Positions 34,379 to 43,703 are shown, numbered from the stretch's first letter. The stretch: 64,000 nucleotides of DNA from Hyphomicrobiales bacterium (GCA_900466745.1 UBNE01000001.1:62001-126000); one strand, 5' to 3'. The notes: generated by a model not told the origin, from the sequence alone. A program made the numbers and translations.

Positions 34379-35482
34379 CTATGACAGCTTCTCGCGCACC
34401 ATTTCCGCGATCGCGAGCGAGCTGGTCAGCCCCGGGCTCTCGATGCCCAGGAGATTGACCAACTCCGGCACGCCATGCACCTCCGGCCCGTCGATGCGGA
34501 AATCCGGCATCGGCTCGCCCGGCCCGTGCAGCTTCGGCCGGATCCCGGCATAATCCGCGACCAGCGCCCCGTCCGGCAGCGCCGGCCAATAGGTCCGGAT
34601 CGCGGCGTAGAACTTGTCCCCCCGCGCGGGATCGACCACCAGATCCTGGTCGCTCCCGACCCATTCGACATCGGGGCCGAACTTGACCCGCCCGCCCATG
34701 TCGATGGTGGCGTGGATGCCGAGGCCCGCGGCCTCCGGCACCGGATAGACCAGATGGGTGAAGGGCTGCCTGCCGGTCAGCGCGAAATAGTTGCCCTTGG
34801 CATAATGCTGCGCCGGCACATGTTCAGGCGGAAAGCCGTCGAGCAGGCCGAGCAGCTTCGGTGCGCCATGTCCGGCCGCGTTCACCACCGTCCGCACCGT
34901 ATAGGTCGCGGGCTCCGCGCCGCCGAAATCGACGCTGAACCCGTCCGCATCGCGCCGCCAGCCGGTGATCGGCGTGTTCAGCGCGAGCGAGCCGCCGGCC
35001 GCCTCGCACTCGCCGAGCAGCGACAGCATCAGCGCATGGCTGTCGACCACGCCGGTCTCGGGCGAGAGCAGGGCGATCTCGCAGCGCACCTCCGGCTCCA
35101 TCGCCCGGGCTTCCGCGCCGGAGAGCCAGCGCAGGGTTTCGACGCCGGAGGCCCGCGCCCGCGCCATGATCGTCTCCAGCGCCGGCTTCTGGCTTTCGGA
35201 GGTGGCGACGATCAGCTTGCCGCAGATCCTGTGCGGCAGGCCGCGCTCCTCCAGATAGCGGTAGAGCTTCCTGCGGCCCTCGACGCAGACCTTCGCCTTG
35301 AGCGAGCCGGGCGGATAGTAGATCCCGGCATGGATGACTTCGGAATTGCGCGCCGAGGTCTGGGTGCCGATGCCCTCGGCCGCCTCCGCTATCACGACTT
35401 CGCGGCCGGCGAGCGCCAGTTCGCGGGCCGCTGCGAGGCCGACGACGCCGGCTCCGATCACCAGGCAATCGATATCGCTCAT
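34379..35482 (-). CDS. FAD-dependent oxidoreductase, L-2-hydroxyglutarate oxidase-like
   Basis: This 367-residue DAO-family flavoprotein has an N-terminal Rossmann FAD site DCLVIGAGVVGLAAARELA followed by the acidic residue in EVVIAEA. Motifs SARNSEVIHAGIYYPPGSLK and the C-terminal DYAGIRPKLHGPGEP are characteristic of the L-2-hydroxyglutarate oxidase (LhgO) group. It would oxidise L-2-hydroxyglutarate or a related 2-hydroxy acid. The start at 35480-35482 is close to the FAD motif, as normal. It converges on eda. Confidence 0.85.
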   Translation of the reverse strand: MSDIDCLVIGAGVVGLAAARELALAGREVVIAEAAEGIGTQTSARNSEVIHAGIYYPPGSLKAKVCVEGRRKLYRYLEERGLPHRICGKLIVATSESQKPALETIMARARASGVETLRWLSGAEARAMEPEVRCEIALLSPETGVVDSHALMLSLLGECEAAGGSLALNTPITGWRRDADGFSVDFGGAEPATYTVRTVVNAAGHGAPKLLGLLDGFPPEHVPAQHYAKGNYFALTGRQPFTHLVYPVPEAAGLGIHATIDMGGRVKFGPDVEWVGSDQDLVVDPARGDKFYAAIRTYWPALPDGALVADYAGIRPKLHGPGEPMPDFRIDGPEVHGVPELVNLLGIESPGLTSSLAIAEMVREKLS

Positions 35483-35562
35483 GCCGTCCTTCTCCGGCCC
35501 ATCCCGGCTGGCCGGGATGGGCTGCTCGATGGCGAAGCCAGCCGAAGCCGGCCTCGCGGCGC

Positions 35563-36735
35563 TCAACTGCGCTGCGGCATCGCGATTTCGATCAGGCTCG
35601 CCCAGTAGTTCACGCCGACCGGGATCGCCTGGTCGTTGAACTCGTAGGCCGGGTGATGCAGGCCGGCCGAGTCGCCGTTGCCGATATTGATGAAGGCACC
35701 GGGGCGCTCCTCGAGCATGAAGGAGAAATCCTCGGAGCCCATGGTCGGCGGGACGTCGGTGGTGATCGAGTCGGAGCCGAACACCTCCTTGGCGACGCTG
35801 GTGACGAAGTCGGTCTGGCCGTGATGGTTGAAGGTCACCGGATAGCCGAGATGGTATTCCAGCTCGTATTTCATGCCGAAGGCCTTCATCACGCCGTCGA
35901 CGATCTCGGTGATGCGCTTCTGCGCGAGGGCGCGGGTCTGCGGCGTTAGCGTCCGCACCGAGCCCTTGATCTCCGCCGTCTGGGGAATGACGTTGAAGGC
36001 CTCGCCGGCATTGAGCGCGGTGATCGAGACGACGATCGACTCGAGCGGGTCGGCATTGCGCGAGGCCACCGTCTGCAGGGCGCTGACCAGCGCGCAGGAG
36101 GCGACGATCGGGTCGTTGACCCGGTGCGGCGCGGCGGCGTGCCCGCCCAGCCCCTCAATCTTGAGGTGGATGCGGTCGGCGGCGGCCATGGCCGGGCCCT
36201 TGGCGATCTCGAACTTGCCGACCGGCACGCCCGGCTTGTTGTGCATGCCGTAGACCTCCTGGACGCCGAAGCGCGAGATCAGCCCGTCGTCGATCATCGC
36301 CTTGGCGCCGGCGCCGCCTTCCTCGGCCGGCTGGAAGATCAGCACGGCGGTGCCGTCGAAGTCGCGGGTCTGGGTCAGGTAGCGGGCGGCGCCGAGCAGC
36401 ATGGCGGTGTGGCCGTCATGGCCGCAGGCATGCATCTTGCCGGGGACGGTCGAGCGGTGCTCGAGATTGGTCTCCTCATGGATCGGCAGGGCATCCATGT
36501 CGGCGCGCAGGCCGATGACCTTGCCGGAGCCCTGGCCCTTGCCCTTGATCACGCCGACCACGCCGGTCCGGCCGAGGCCGGTGACGACCTCATCGACGCC
36601 CCATTCCTTCAGCTTCTCGGCGACCAGGCCGGCGGTCCGGTGTTCCTCATACATCAGCTCGGGATGGCGGTGGATGTCGCGGCGGATCGCCGTGATTTCG
36701 GGGGTCAGCGCCGCGATGATGTCGGTCTTGGGCAT
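35563..36735 (-). CDS. M20 family amidohydrolase (hippurate hydrolase/N-acyl amino acid hydrolase type)
   Basis: This 390-residue metallopeptidase hydrolyses N-acylated amino acids or amino-acid-like amides. Family motifs are DIHRHPELMYEEHRTA, LRADMDALPI, MHACGHDGHTAMLLGAA (metal ligands), FQPAEEGGAGAKAM and GGHAAAPH. It ends with the MGSEDFSFMLE region. All metal-binding positions are present. It is transcribed in the same direction as the oxidoreductase, which starts 81 bp beyond its stop. Confidence 0.9.
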   Translation of the reverse strand: MPKTDIIAALTPEITAIRRDIHRHPELMYEEHRTAGLVAEKLKEWGVDEVVTGLGRTGVVGVIKGKGQGSGKVIGLRADMDALPIHEETNLEHRSTVPGKMHACGHDGHTAMLLGAARYLTQTRDFDGTAVLIFQPAEEGGAGAKAMIDDGLISRFGVQEVYGMHNKPGVPVGKFEIAKGPAMAAADRIHLKIEGLGGHAAAPHRVNDPIVASCALVSALQTVASRNADPLESIVVSITALNAGEAFNVIPQTAEIKGSVRTLTPQTRALAQKRITEIVDGVMKAFGMKYELEYHLGYPVTFNHHGQTDFVTSVAKEVFGSDSITTDVPPTMGSEDFSFMLEERPGAFINIGNGDSAGLHHPAYEFNDQAIPVGVNYWASLIEIAMPQRS

Positions 36736-37051
36736 CTTGTCCTCTGAGATGGCTTGAGCGACCGCGCAGAAAGCGGGTGCCGCCGCGCAAGCTAGACCAG
36801 TCTCCCGCCGCCTGTCCAAGCCGTCCGGCGCGCAGGGGATGGGCATTGGCGGTATGGCGGAAGCGATCGGGAGCCGCAGGCCGTATTGTGAACGAGCGTT
36901 CATCGGATCTCCGCAAAGCAGCCGAATAAATAAAACGGCGCTCAGCCATGATTTGGCCTTTTCCAGCCAATAGCGAAGCGGCCTCTCCGCTCAGATCGTT
37001 CGCGATTGCCGATCTGACTTGGCTCACCTTCCCCATCATGTCTGGTTGATT
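36736..37051. other. 316-bp divergent intergenic region with a palindrome
   Basis: This gap separates the M20 hydrolase (minus) and the M15-like peptidase (plus). It contains the palindrome TGAACG AG CGTTCA (36889-36902), which could be a TetR- or GntR-type operator. The right third is richer in A and T (around 36920-36980 and 37040-37070), as expected for a promoter. No gene was seen in it. Confidence 0.45.
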
Positions 37052-37498
37052 ATGCGTCGATTAATGTTGCTTGCGTGCCTGTCCGCGCTCTTGCCTGCTG
37101 CCGCCCTGGCCGACGAGCCGATCCAGAAAGTCTCCTTCCAGCCGCAGGTGAAAGGCCTGAACTGCCTCAAGCCCGAGACCCGCTCGATGATCACCGAGCT
37201 CGTCGCCAAGATCGGCCCGATCCAGATCACCTCGACCTGCGGCGGGCGCCACGCCCGGCATTCGCAACATTATCTCGGACGCGCCATCGATTTCCGGCCG
37301 CTCGCGACCTCGCCGCGCAAGGCCGCCGCCGCGGCCCGCTCTCTCGCGGCCGTCGGCGGCGTCGGGACCTATTCGAACGGCCTCGTCCATGCCGATGTCG
37401 GCGCGCGCGAGGCCTATTGGCACGGTCACAAGCGCAGCCGCTATGTCGCGGCCCGCAAGCGCGGCCGCTATGCGCGCCTCGCCCGCAATGGCGGCTGA
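37052..37498 (+). CDS. Secreted M15-type (D,D-carboxypeptidase-like) protein
   Basis: This 148-residue protein has a signal peptide (MRRLMLLACLSALLPAAALA). Its core includes the zinc-binding pattern HSQHYLGRAIDFRP and the downstream GLVHADVG His, as in peptidase M15/DUF882 muramoyl-type peptidases. It probably acts on peptidoglycan crosslinks in the periplasm. The C-terminus is basic (KRSRYVAARKRGRYARLARN). The start at 37052 is preferred over 37019 because it begins the signal peptide cleanly. Confidence 0.75.
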   Translation: MRRLMLLACLSALLPAAALADEPIQKVSFQPQVKGLNCLKPETRSMITELVAKIGPIQITSTCGGRHARHSQHYLGRAIDFRPLATSPRKAAAAARSLAAVGGVGTYSNGLVHADVGAREAYWHGHKRSRYVAARKRGRYARLARNGG

Positions 37499-37515
37499 CG
37501 CAACCTCGGCCCGCC

Positions 37516-38037
37516 TCAGCGCGGCGCGGCGGCCAGCGGATGCCGGAAGACCAGATCCTCGGGATCGGGCCTTTCGGCGTCGGCGTCGGGCCGCGCGCCC
37601 AGCCGCTCCGCCACCGCGGCCGAGGCGGCGTTGCCCCGGGCGACATAGCTCACCAGGCTGGCGGGCCTCAGCGTCCGGACCGCCCAGTCCCGCAGGGCGC
37701 CGGCCGCCTCTGTGGCGTAGCCATGCCCCTCATGGCCGTCATAGAGCAGCCAGCCGAGCTCCTTCTCGGGAAAGAGCGGGCCGTCATTGATGCCGACCTG
37801 TCCGATGCAGGCGCCGTCCGCGCGCAGCGTCACCATCAGCGCGCCATGCCCGAAGAGCGCCCAGCAGGCGACATCGTGGCAGAACATGCCCCAGGCCTGG
37901 CGCAGCGGGAACGGGCCGCCCATCGCCGCCGATCGCGGCGAGGCCATGAAGGCGGCATAGGCGGGAAAATCGGCTTCGGCCAGCGGCCGCAGAATCAGGC
38001 GCTGCGTCTGCAACGTTGGAACGGCATGGTCGCTCAT
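37516..38037 (-). CDS. GNAT family N-acetyltransferase (RimJ/RimL type)
   Basis: This 173-residue acetyltransferase starts with the RimJ-like TQRLILRPLAEADFPAYAAF. The acetyl-CoA-binding segment LGWLLYDGHEGHGYATEAAGAL (GHGYATE as the Q/RxxGxG/A variant) follows, then ASLVSYVARGNAASAAVAERLG. It transfers acetyl groups to an amine; the target is unknown. It converges on the M15-like gene. Confidence 0.88.
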   Translation of the reverse strand: MSDHAVPTLQTQRLILRPLAEADFPAYAAFMASPRSAAMGGPFPLRQAWGMFCHDVACWALFGHGALMVTLRADGACIGQVGINDGPLFPEKELGWLLYDGHEGHGYATEAAGALRDWAVRTLRPASLVSYVARGNAASAAVAERLGARPDADAERPDPEDLVFRHPLAAAPR

Positions 38038-38070
38038 GCGGCGGTTTCTAGAGCCCGAGCGCCGGCGCGG

Positions 38071-38175
38071 CTAGGGTATCGGCCCGAAAAGCGGCGCGCG
38101 GTTTTCGGGAAAAGCCGATGCAGGATCGAGGAGCCGGAGCATCGGACTGGATACGATATCCGGTCCGATGCCCTA
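38071..38175. repeat. Intergenic repeat, family B, copy 2
   Basis: The element starts CTAGGGTATCGGCCCGAAAA, includes TTTTCGGGAAAAGCCGATGC and ends CGGTCCGATGCCCTAG. CTAG occurs at both ends. The right-hand CTAG supplies the TAG stop of the dehydratase gene (38173-38175). Confidence 0.85.
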
Positions 38176-39141
38176 GACCGCGAATTCGCCGCGCCAGCGC
38201 GCCACCTCCTCCAGAGCGACATTCGAGCCGCAGAGCACGAGGCCGATGCGCTCTCCGGGCTGGAAGCTGTCCTTCCGCGCCAGCGCCGCCGCGACGACGC
38301 AGGCCGCGGCGGGCTCGACCAGGACGCGCTCGTTCTGCAGCAGCCAGACCAGTTCCCGCACCGCCTCGGCGTCCGGCACCACGACGATCTCCGACAGGAG
38401 CTGCCGGGCGGCGGCCATGGTCCGCTCGGTGGCGAAGGGGGCGCCGAGCGTGCGCGCGATCGAGCTTGGGCGGATCGGCACCGGCCTGCCGGCCTCCAGC
38501 GCCTGCGTCATCGTCGTCGCGCCTTCGGTCTCGACCCCGTGCAGCCGGACGGCCGGGTCGAGCCCCTTCAGCGCCGTGCCGACGCCGGCCGCGAAACCGC
38601 CGCCGCCGATCGCGACGAAGACATGGTCGAGACGGCCGCCGGCATCGCCGGCGAGCTCGAGCCCGAGCGTGCCGTGCCCGGCGATGATCGCCGGGTCGTC
38701 ATAGGAATGGACATGGACCATGCCCTGCCGCTCGTATTCCTCGGCCCTGGCGAAGGCGGCGAGCGAATCCGCGCAGAGCGCGACCTCGCCGCCGGCCTCC
38801 TGCGTCAGGCGGATGTTGAGCGCCGGCGTCGCCTGCGGCATCAGCACCAGCGCGCGGGTACCCATTGCCCGGGCGACCAGCGAGACGGCGATGGCGTGGT
38901 TGCCGCCGGAGACGGTGACGACGCCGCGCCTCAGCTCCGCCTCGCTCAGCCCCGTCAGGCGGTTGTAGCAGCCGCGCACCTTGAAGGAGCCGGCGAGCTG
39001 CAGGCCTTCCAGCTTGATCCAGGTCTCGACCCCGAGCCGGGCCGAGAGGCCGGCGCTGTGGTAGGTCGGCGTGCGCCGCACCTTGCCGGCGATGCGCGTC
39101 GCGGCGGCCTGCACATCGGCGAGGGTGACGTCGAAATCCAT
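38173..39141 (-). CDS. PLP-dependent threonine/serine dehydratase family protein
   Basis: This 322-residue fold-type II PLP enzyme has the Schiff-base Lys in LAGSFKVRGCYNRL, the SGGNHAIAVS phosphate/substrate loop and the AIGGGGFAAGVG PLP-phosphate loop. It lacks the C-terminal ACT regulatory domain, so it is of the catabolic type. It would deaminate threonine or serine, or act on a hydroxy-amino acid such as hydroxyectoine intermediates. It is divergent from argE. The stop codon lies in a family B repeat. Confidence 0.87.
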   Translation of the reverse strand: MDFDVTLADVQAAATRIAGKVRRTPTYHSAGLSARLGVETWIKLEGLQLAGSFKVRGCYNRLTGLSEAELRRGVVTVSGGNHAIAVSLVARAMGTRALVLMPQATPALNIRLTQEAGGEVALCADSLAAFARAEEYERQGMVHVHSYDDPAIIAGHGTLGLELAGDAGGRLDHVFVAIGGGGFAAGVGTALKGLDPAVRLHGVETEGATTMTQALEAGRPVPIRPSSIARTLGAPFATERTMAAARQLLSEIVVVPDAEAVRELVWLLQNERVLVEPAAACVVAAALARKDSFQPGERIGLVLCGSNVALEEVARWRGEFAV

Positions 39142-39357
39142 GGTCGCGCGGTCCTGTTCGTCTGCCCGGGTTCGGGCGATACGAGAGCGTGCGGCGGGGG
39201 CATGCGTCAAGAACCCGCCGCGACCGGGCTTGTCCGCGGCCGGGCTCAGCCTCTAGCCTGCCGGCACGGAATCTGCCTGCGGCGGGATGCGGGAGCCTCG
39301 CGGCCCGGCGGCGTCCCGCTACCGGGCCTGATGCGAACGTTCCGAGGGAGAGATGCC

Positions 39358-40509
39358 GTGACGATGACGCCGAGAGAGATGCTGGCCAGGCTGGTTTCGT
39401 TCAATACGGAATCGCAGCGCAGCAATCTCGACCTGATCCATTACTGCCGGGACTATCTGGCCTCGCTCGGCGTCGAGAGCCGGCTGGTCCCCAGCCCCGA
39501 CGGGGAGAAGGCCAATCTCTATGCGACGATCGGCCCGCAGCGCGACGGCGGCGTCATCCTCTCCGGCCATACCGACGTGGTGCCCGTCGCGGGCCAGAGC
39601 TGGACCTCCGACCCCTGGACGCTGACCGAGCGCGACGGCCGGCTCTACGGCCGCGGCGCCTGCGACATGAAGGGCTTCGACGCGATCGCGCTCGCCTTGG
39701 TGCCGGAGATGCTGGCGGCGCCGCTGACCCGGCCGATCCATATCGCGCTCTCCTACGACGAGGAGGTCGGCTGCCGCGGCGCGCGGGTCATGATCGCCGC
39801 GATGCAGCAGCATGGGCTGAAGCCCTCGGCGGTGATCGTCGGCGAGCCCTCGATGATGCAGGTCGTCACCGGGCACAAGGGCGTGCTGCGCATGCGCACC
39901 ACGGTGCGCGGCTATGCGGTGCATTCGAGCCGCGTCGACATCGGCGTGCCGGCGGTGATGGTCGCGGGCGAGCTGGTTCACTGGCACACCGCCACCATGG
40001 CCGAGAACAGGGCGCGGGCGGCGGCGGAGAGCCTCTTCGAGCCGCCCTATTCGACGCTGCATGTCGGCGAGATCGCCGGCGGCTCGGCGGTCAACATCAC
40101 GGCGGAGCGCTGCAGCTTCACGCATGAGGTGCGCGGCATTCCCGGCGAATCGCTCGACGACTACCAGGCCCGCTACCGGGCGAAGGCGGCCGAATGCGAG
40201 GCGGCGATGCAGGCGATCGCGCCGCAGAGCGGCATCGACATCGAGGTCACCTCCGAAACGGCGGCGATGGGGCCGGAGGAGGCGGGCGCGGCCGAGGCGC
40301 TCTGCCGCCGGCTGACCGGCGACAACGGCCGGCACGTCGTCGCCTATGGCACCGAGGGCGGCCTGTTCCAGCAGGCGGGCTGGTCGACGGTGGTCTGCGG
40401 TCCCGGCGACATCGCCCAGGCGCATCAGCCCGACGAATTCCTCGCGATCGAGCAGCTCGAGGCCGGGACGCGCTTCGTGCGCCGGCTCATCGCGGAGCTG
40501 TCGCGCTGA
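39358..40509 (+). CDS. argE: Acetylornithine deacetylase (ArgE, M20 family)
   Basis: This 383-residue metallohydrolase removes the acetyl group from N-acetylornithine in arginine synthesis, or a related N-acyl amino acid. LSGHTDVVPV, GRGACDMKGFDAIAL, YDEEVGCRGA and GEPSMMQVVTGHKG carry the metal ligands. The start is set at GTG 39358 because GAGGGAG lies 7 bp upstream; ATG 39364 is two codons later. The gene is followed by an orphan oligopeptide-type binding protein, so a catabolic use on imported N-acyl compounds is possible. Confidence 0.87.
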   Translation: MTMTPREMLARLVSFNTESQRSNLDLIHYCRDYLASLGVESRLVPSPDGEKANLYATIGPQRDGGVILSGHTDVVPVAGQSWTSDPWTLTERDGRLYGRGACDMKGFDAIALALVPEMLAAPLTRPIHIALSYDEEVGCRGARVMIAAMQQHGLKPSAVIVGEPSMMQVVTGHKGVLRMRTTVRGYAVHSSRVDIGVPAVMVAGELVHWHTATMAENRARAAAESLFEPPYSTLHVGEIAGGSAVNITAERCSFTHEVRGIPGESLDDYQARYRAKAAECEAAMQAIAPQSGIDIEVTSETAAMGPEEAGAAEALCRRLTGDNGRHVVAYGTEGGLFQQAGWSTVVCGPGDIAQAHQPDEFLAIEQLEAGTRFVRRLIAELSR

Positions 40510-40528
40510 GCCGGCTGCGGCGGGGCCT

Positions 40529-40553
40529 GGAACGGCAGGGGCCTTGCCGCGTT
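40529..40553 (+). promoter_or_regulatory. EcfG-type promoter before the peptide-binding protein gene
   Basis: GGAAC (40529-40533), 16 bp and CGTT (40550-40553) match the EcfG consensus exactly. It lies in the 67-bp gap between argE and the substrate-binding protein gene (ATG 40577), leaving a short leader that still holds the GAGGAGGGG ribosome binding site. Confidence 0.5.
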
Positions 40554-40576
40554 GCCGACACAGCAGAGGAGGGGAG

Positions 40577-42166
40577 ATGCCGCGCGGATTGGCTGCCGCC
40601 CTTGTGTCTGCGTGGCTGGCCCTTCTCGCCCCGGCCGCGGCGCAGGCTTTCGTCTGGGCGCGCTCGAGCGACGCGCTGACGCTCGACCCGCACGCGGTCG
40701 ACGAAGGGCCGACCGTCGCCCTGATCCAGAACATCTATGAAGGCCTCACCGAGCGGGACCGCACCGGGCGGCTCGGCCCGTTGCTCGCCGTTTCCTGGCG
40801 CATGCTGCCGGAAGATCCGCGGGTCTGGGAGTTCAGGCTGCGCGGCGACGTCTTCTTCCAGGACGGGAGCCGGTTTTCGGCGGACGACGTCGTCTTTTCC
40901 TACCGGCGCGCGATGCAGCGGAACTCCGGCTTCCGCGACCATCTCGCCACAGTGGTCGCGGTGGAGAAGCGCGACGAGCTCACCGTGCGCGTGATCACGC
41001 GCGGACCCAACCCCGCCTTCATCGAGAGCACGCCGACGATCTTCATCATGAGCCGGGCCTGGACGGAGCGGCATGGAGCCGCGCTCGTCCCGGAGGAGCC
41101 GGCCTCCGGCGCCTCTTTCGCCAATGCCCACGCCAACGGCACCGGCGCCTTCATGCTGGTGTCGCGCCAGCCGCGCGTCAGGACCGAGCTGCGGCGCAAC
41201 GACGGCTACTGGAATCGCGGCCATGTCCCGCTCGGCCTCGCCGAGCTGACCTATCTGCCGATCCCGCAGGCAGGCGCGCGCATCGCCGCGCTGCTCGCCG
41301 GCACCGTCGACTTCCTGCAGGACGTGCCGATCCAGGAGCTGCCGCGCCTGCGCGCCCAGCCGGGGCTGACGGTCACCTCCGGCGTCGAGAACCGCGCGAT
41401 CTTCCTGGGTTTCGACCTGGCCTCGCCGCGCTTGCGGGCGACGGAGGCGGGCGGGCGCAATCCCTTCGCCGATATCCGCGTCAGGCGCGCCCTGGACCTT
41501 GCCATCGATCGCGACCAGATCCAGCGTATGGTCATGCGCGGGGAGGCCCTGCCGAGCGGCGTCGTGATCCCGCCCCTCGTCAATGGCTGGACCCGCGAGC
41601 TCGACACGCCGCCGCCCTTCGCCCCGGAGCGGGCGAGGCGGCTTCTCGCCGAGGCCGGCTATCCGAAGGGCTTCTCCACCACGCTCTATTGCCCGAACGA
41701 CCGCTATGTCTTCGGCGAGGAGACCTGCCACGCCGTGGCCTGGATGCTGGGCCGGGTCGGGGTGCGCGTCACCGTCGTCGCCTGGCCGCAGGCCGAACTG
41801 TCCCGGGCGCTGCTGCGGACGCCGGGCCCCGACTTCTTCCTCGCCGGCTGGGGCGCGCCGACCTATGACAGCGAGCAGGTCTTCTCGGCGCTCTACCACA
41901 CCCGCGACCGGCTGCGCGGCTTCTACAACGCGACCGGCTACAGCGACCCGCAGACCGACGAGATGATCGACAGGCTGTCGCGCGAGATCGACCGGGGGCG
42001 GCGCGACGCGATCATCGCCGAACTCTGGCAGAAGCTCCGGGGCGAGCTGATCTACCTGCCGCTCTACGACCAGACGCTCAGCTATGCGATGAAGGAGGCC
42101 TACGACATCCCCGTCGACGTCTCCAACATGCCCAAGCTCAAGCTGGTCGCGGCGCCGAGCCCGTAG
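40577..42166 (+). CDS. ABC transporter substrate-binding protein, peptide/dipeptide (SBP_bac_5) family
   Basis: This 529-residue periplasmic protein has a signal peptide (about residues 1-23, ending APAAAQA). The SBP_bac_5 pattern follows: LDPHAVDEGPTVALIQNIYE, FRLRGDVFFQDGSRFSADDVVFS, GTGAFMLV and the C-terminal FFLAGWGAPTYDSEQV. It should bind oligopeptides or other amide-containing solutes. No permease or ATPase genes accompany it, so it is an orphan that must pair with a transporter elsewhere. GAGGAGGGG precedes the ATG. Confidence 0.88.
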   Translation: MPRGLAAALVSAWLALLAPAAAQAFVWARSSDALTLDPHAVDEGPTVALIQNIYEGLTERDRTGRLGPLLAVSWRMLPEDPRVWEFRLRGDVFFQDGSRFSADDVVFSYRRAMQRNSGFRDHLATVVAVEKRDELTVRVITRGPNPAFIESTPTIFIMSRAWTERHGAALVPEEPASGASFANAHANGTGAFMLVSRQPRVRTELRRNDGYWNRGHVPLGLAELTYLPIPQAGARIAALLAGTVDFLQDVPIQELPRLRAQPGLTVTSGVENRAIFLGFDLASPRLRATEAGGRNPFADIRVRRALDLAIDRDQIQRMVMRGEALPSGVVIPPLVNGWTRELDTPPPFAPERARRLLAEAGYPKGFSTTLYCPNDRYVFGEETCHAVAWMLGRVGVRVTVVAWPQAELSRALLRTPGPDFFLAGWGAPTYDSEQVFSALYHTRDRLRGFYNATGYSDPQTDEMIDRLSREIDRGRRDAIIAELWQKLRGELIYLPLYDQTLSYAMKEAYDIPVDVSNMPKLKLVAAPSP

Positions 42167-42189
42167 GCCCAGGCCGATTCGAGATTCCA

Positions 42190-42262
42190 GAGCATCGGCC
42201 CGAAAAGTGGAAGGCGGTTTTCGGGAAAAGCCGATGCAGAATCAAAGAGCTAGATGCTCTAG
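42190..42262. repeat. Intergenic repeat, family B, copy 3
   Basis: AGAGCATCGGCCCGAAAAGT, GGTTTTCGGGAAAAGCCGATGC and the end GATGCTCTAG identify a short copy. Its CTAG supplies the TAG stop of the membrane protein gene (42259-42261). Confidence 0.85.
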
Positions 42263-43521
42263 GAGCCGGAGGCCGGAGGCGTCCCCGCCCTGGGGCGGGC
42301 AGGGCTGGCATGCCGCGTCGGCAGCGGCACCGCCGGTCGGTCGGTCCGGTACTGTCCGCGCGCGATCGCGCCGAAGATCAGCACCACGGCGGTCAGCGTC
42401 ATCAGCCACCAGGGCAGCAGCGGCGCGAAGCCGAAGGTGCCGAGCGCGAAGGCGGTGGTGAACGCCGCGACGCCGCCGGCCGAGAGGGCGCCCGGCATCC
42501 GCCCCGCCGCCCTGATCGCGAAATACAGGCAGGCGGCGGCCGTGGCGGCGCCGACCAGCCCGAGCTCGTACCAGGTCTCGAACAGCAGCGTCGCCGGGGC
42601 CGGCTGCGGCAGCACGCCCGTCATCTGGCCGCGCAGCACGGTGTCGAGGCCGTGGCCGGTGACCAGCTCGACCGGCGACTGCCGGATGACGTCGGCCCAG
42701 ATCGACAGCATCTGCGCGAAGTCGCTGGAGCCGTCCGGCAGGAGCGAGACGAGCGGCGCCAGCAGGAAGGGCAGCAGCGGCGCGAACAGCATCAGCCCGG
42801 CGACGATGGCGGCGATGGCCCGGGTCGCCCCGTCGCGGCTGGCGGTGACCGCCCCGAAGGCGACCGCGCCGAAGATCATCGCCATCGTCTCGCCGTCCTC
42901 GAAGCGGGTCAGCGCCAGCAGCCCGACGACCAGGGCGAGCCCGAGCGCGGTCATCCCGCGCTCGCGCGAGAGCAGCCAGGCCAGGGCGGGCCAGGCCATG
43001 ATGAGGATGATCGAAACGCCGCGCTCGACGGCGCCCTGGGGCGCATCCGCATGGCGCAGCGCCGCGACGACGATCAGCCCGAGCGCGAAGACGCCGGCGA
43101 TGCCGGTGCCCAGCGCGGCGAGGTTGAGGTTGGAGGCGCGCATCCGCTCCGGCAACGCGGCAAGCCCGACGAAGCCGAGGGCGACGGCGAGCGCCAGATT
43201 CCCCGCCTTCTCCGCCGCCGTGCCCGGAAAGGGACTCCAGACCAGCGAGAGCACCGACCAGGCGATCAGCCCGAGCAGGATCAGGCCGGGGCGGCTGAGC
43301 AGGGCCGCCTTGAGCGCGGCGAGGAACTGGCCCGGCTCCTCCACCAGGGCCGCGATGATCAGCAGGCTGATCCCGATCGGCACCAGCACCACGGCGGCGC
43401 GGCGCGAGACCAGCGCCGCCAGAGGCAGGACCAGGACGAGCGTGGCGAAGCCGATGCGCCGCAGCAGCCGGGCGGCGTCCGCGGCCGGGTCGAGCTGGGT
43501 GGGGGGAGAAGGTCGGTTCAT
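42259..43521 (-). CDS. Polytopic membrane protein, O-antigen ligase (Wzy_C)-like
   Basis: This 420-residue protein is dominated by about ten hydrophobic helices with a longer extramembrane loop (SDFAQMLSIWADVIRQSP, LVTGHGLDTV, LFETWYELGLVG). That arrangement, with a GHGLDT-type motif followed by an E-rich helix, resembles the Wzy_C domain of O-antigen ligases and polymerases. No other surface polysaccharide genes are nearby, so the function is uncertain. The start at 43519-43521 gives a short cytoplasmic tail before the first helix. Confidence 0.6.
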   Translation of the reverse strand: MNRPSPPTQLDPAADAARLLRRIGFATLVLVLPLAALVSRRAAVVLVPIGISLLIIAALVEEPGQFLAALKAALLSRPGLILLGLIAWSVLSLVWSPFPGTAAEKAGNLALAVALGFVGLAALPERMRASNLNLAALGTGIAGVFALGLIVVAALRHADAPQGAVERGVSIILIMAWPALAWLLSRERGMTALGLALVVGLLALTRFEDGETMAMIFGAVAFGAVTASRDGATRAIAAIVAGLMLFAPLLPFLLAPLVSLLPDGSSDFAQMLSIWADVIRQSPVELVTGHGLDTVLRGQMTGVLPQPAPATLLFETWYELGLVGAATAAACLYFAIRAAGRMPGALSAGGVAAFTTAFALGTFGFAPLLPWWLMTLTAVVLIFGAIARGQYRTDRPAVPLPTRHASPARPRAGTPPASGS

Positions 43522-43703
43522 GCGTTCCGGATCGATGACGGGCCTCTGGCCAGCCCGGCCGCCCGGATTGAGCCGCCGCCACCCTAGCGGCAGACTCCGG
43601 GCCCGGCTGTAGGTGCGCGGCAACACTCGGCCGGCATCTCGCCAGGAGCCGATCCTCGCGCGGAACGCTGGCACCTGCCGCGGCTTCGTGAGATGATTCG
43701 CCG

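Noticed and set aside
37075-40509. An 1144-residue open frame that ends as the argE protein.
   Set aside because: Only its last part is argE. The upstream portion is antisense to the acetyltransferase and dehydratase genes and out of frame with the M15-like gene.
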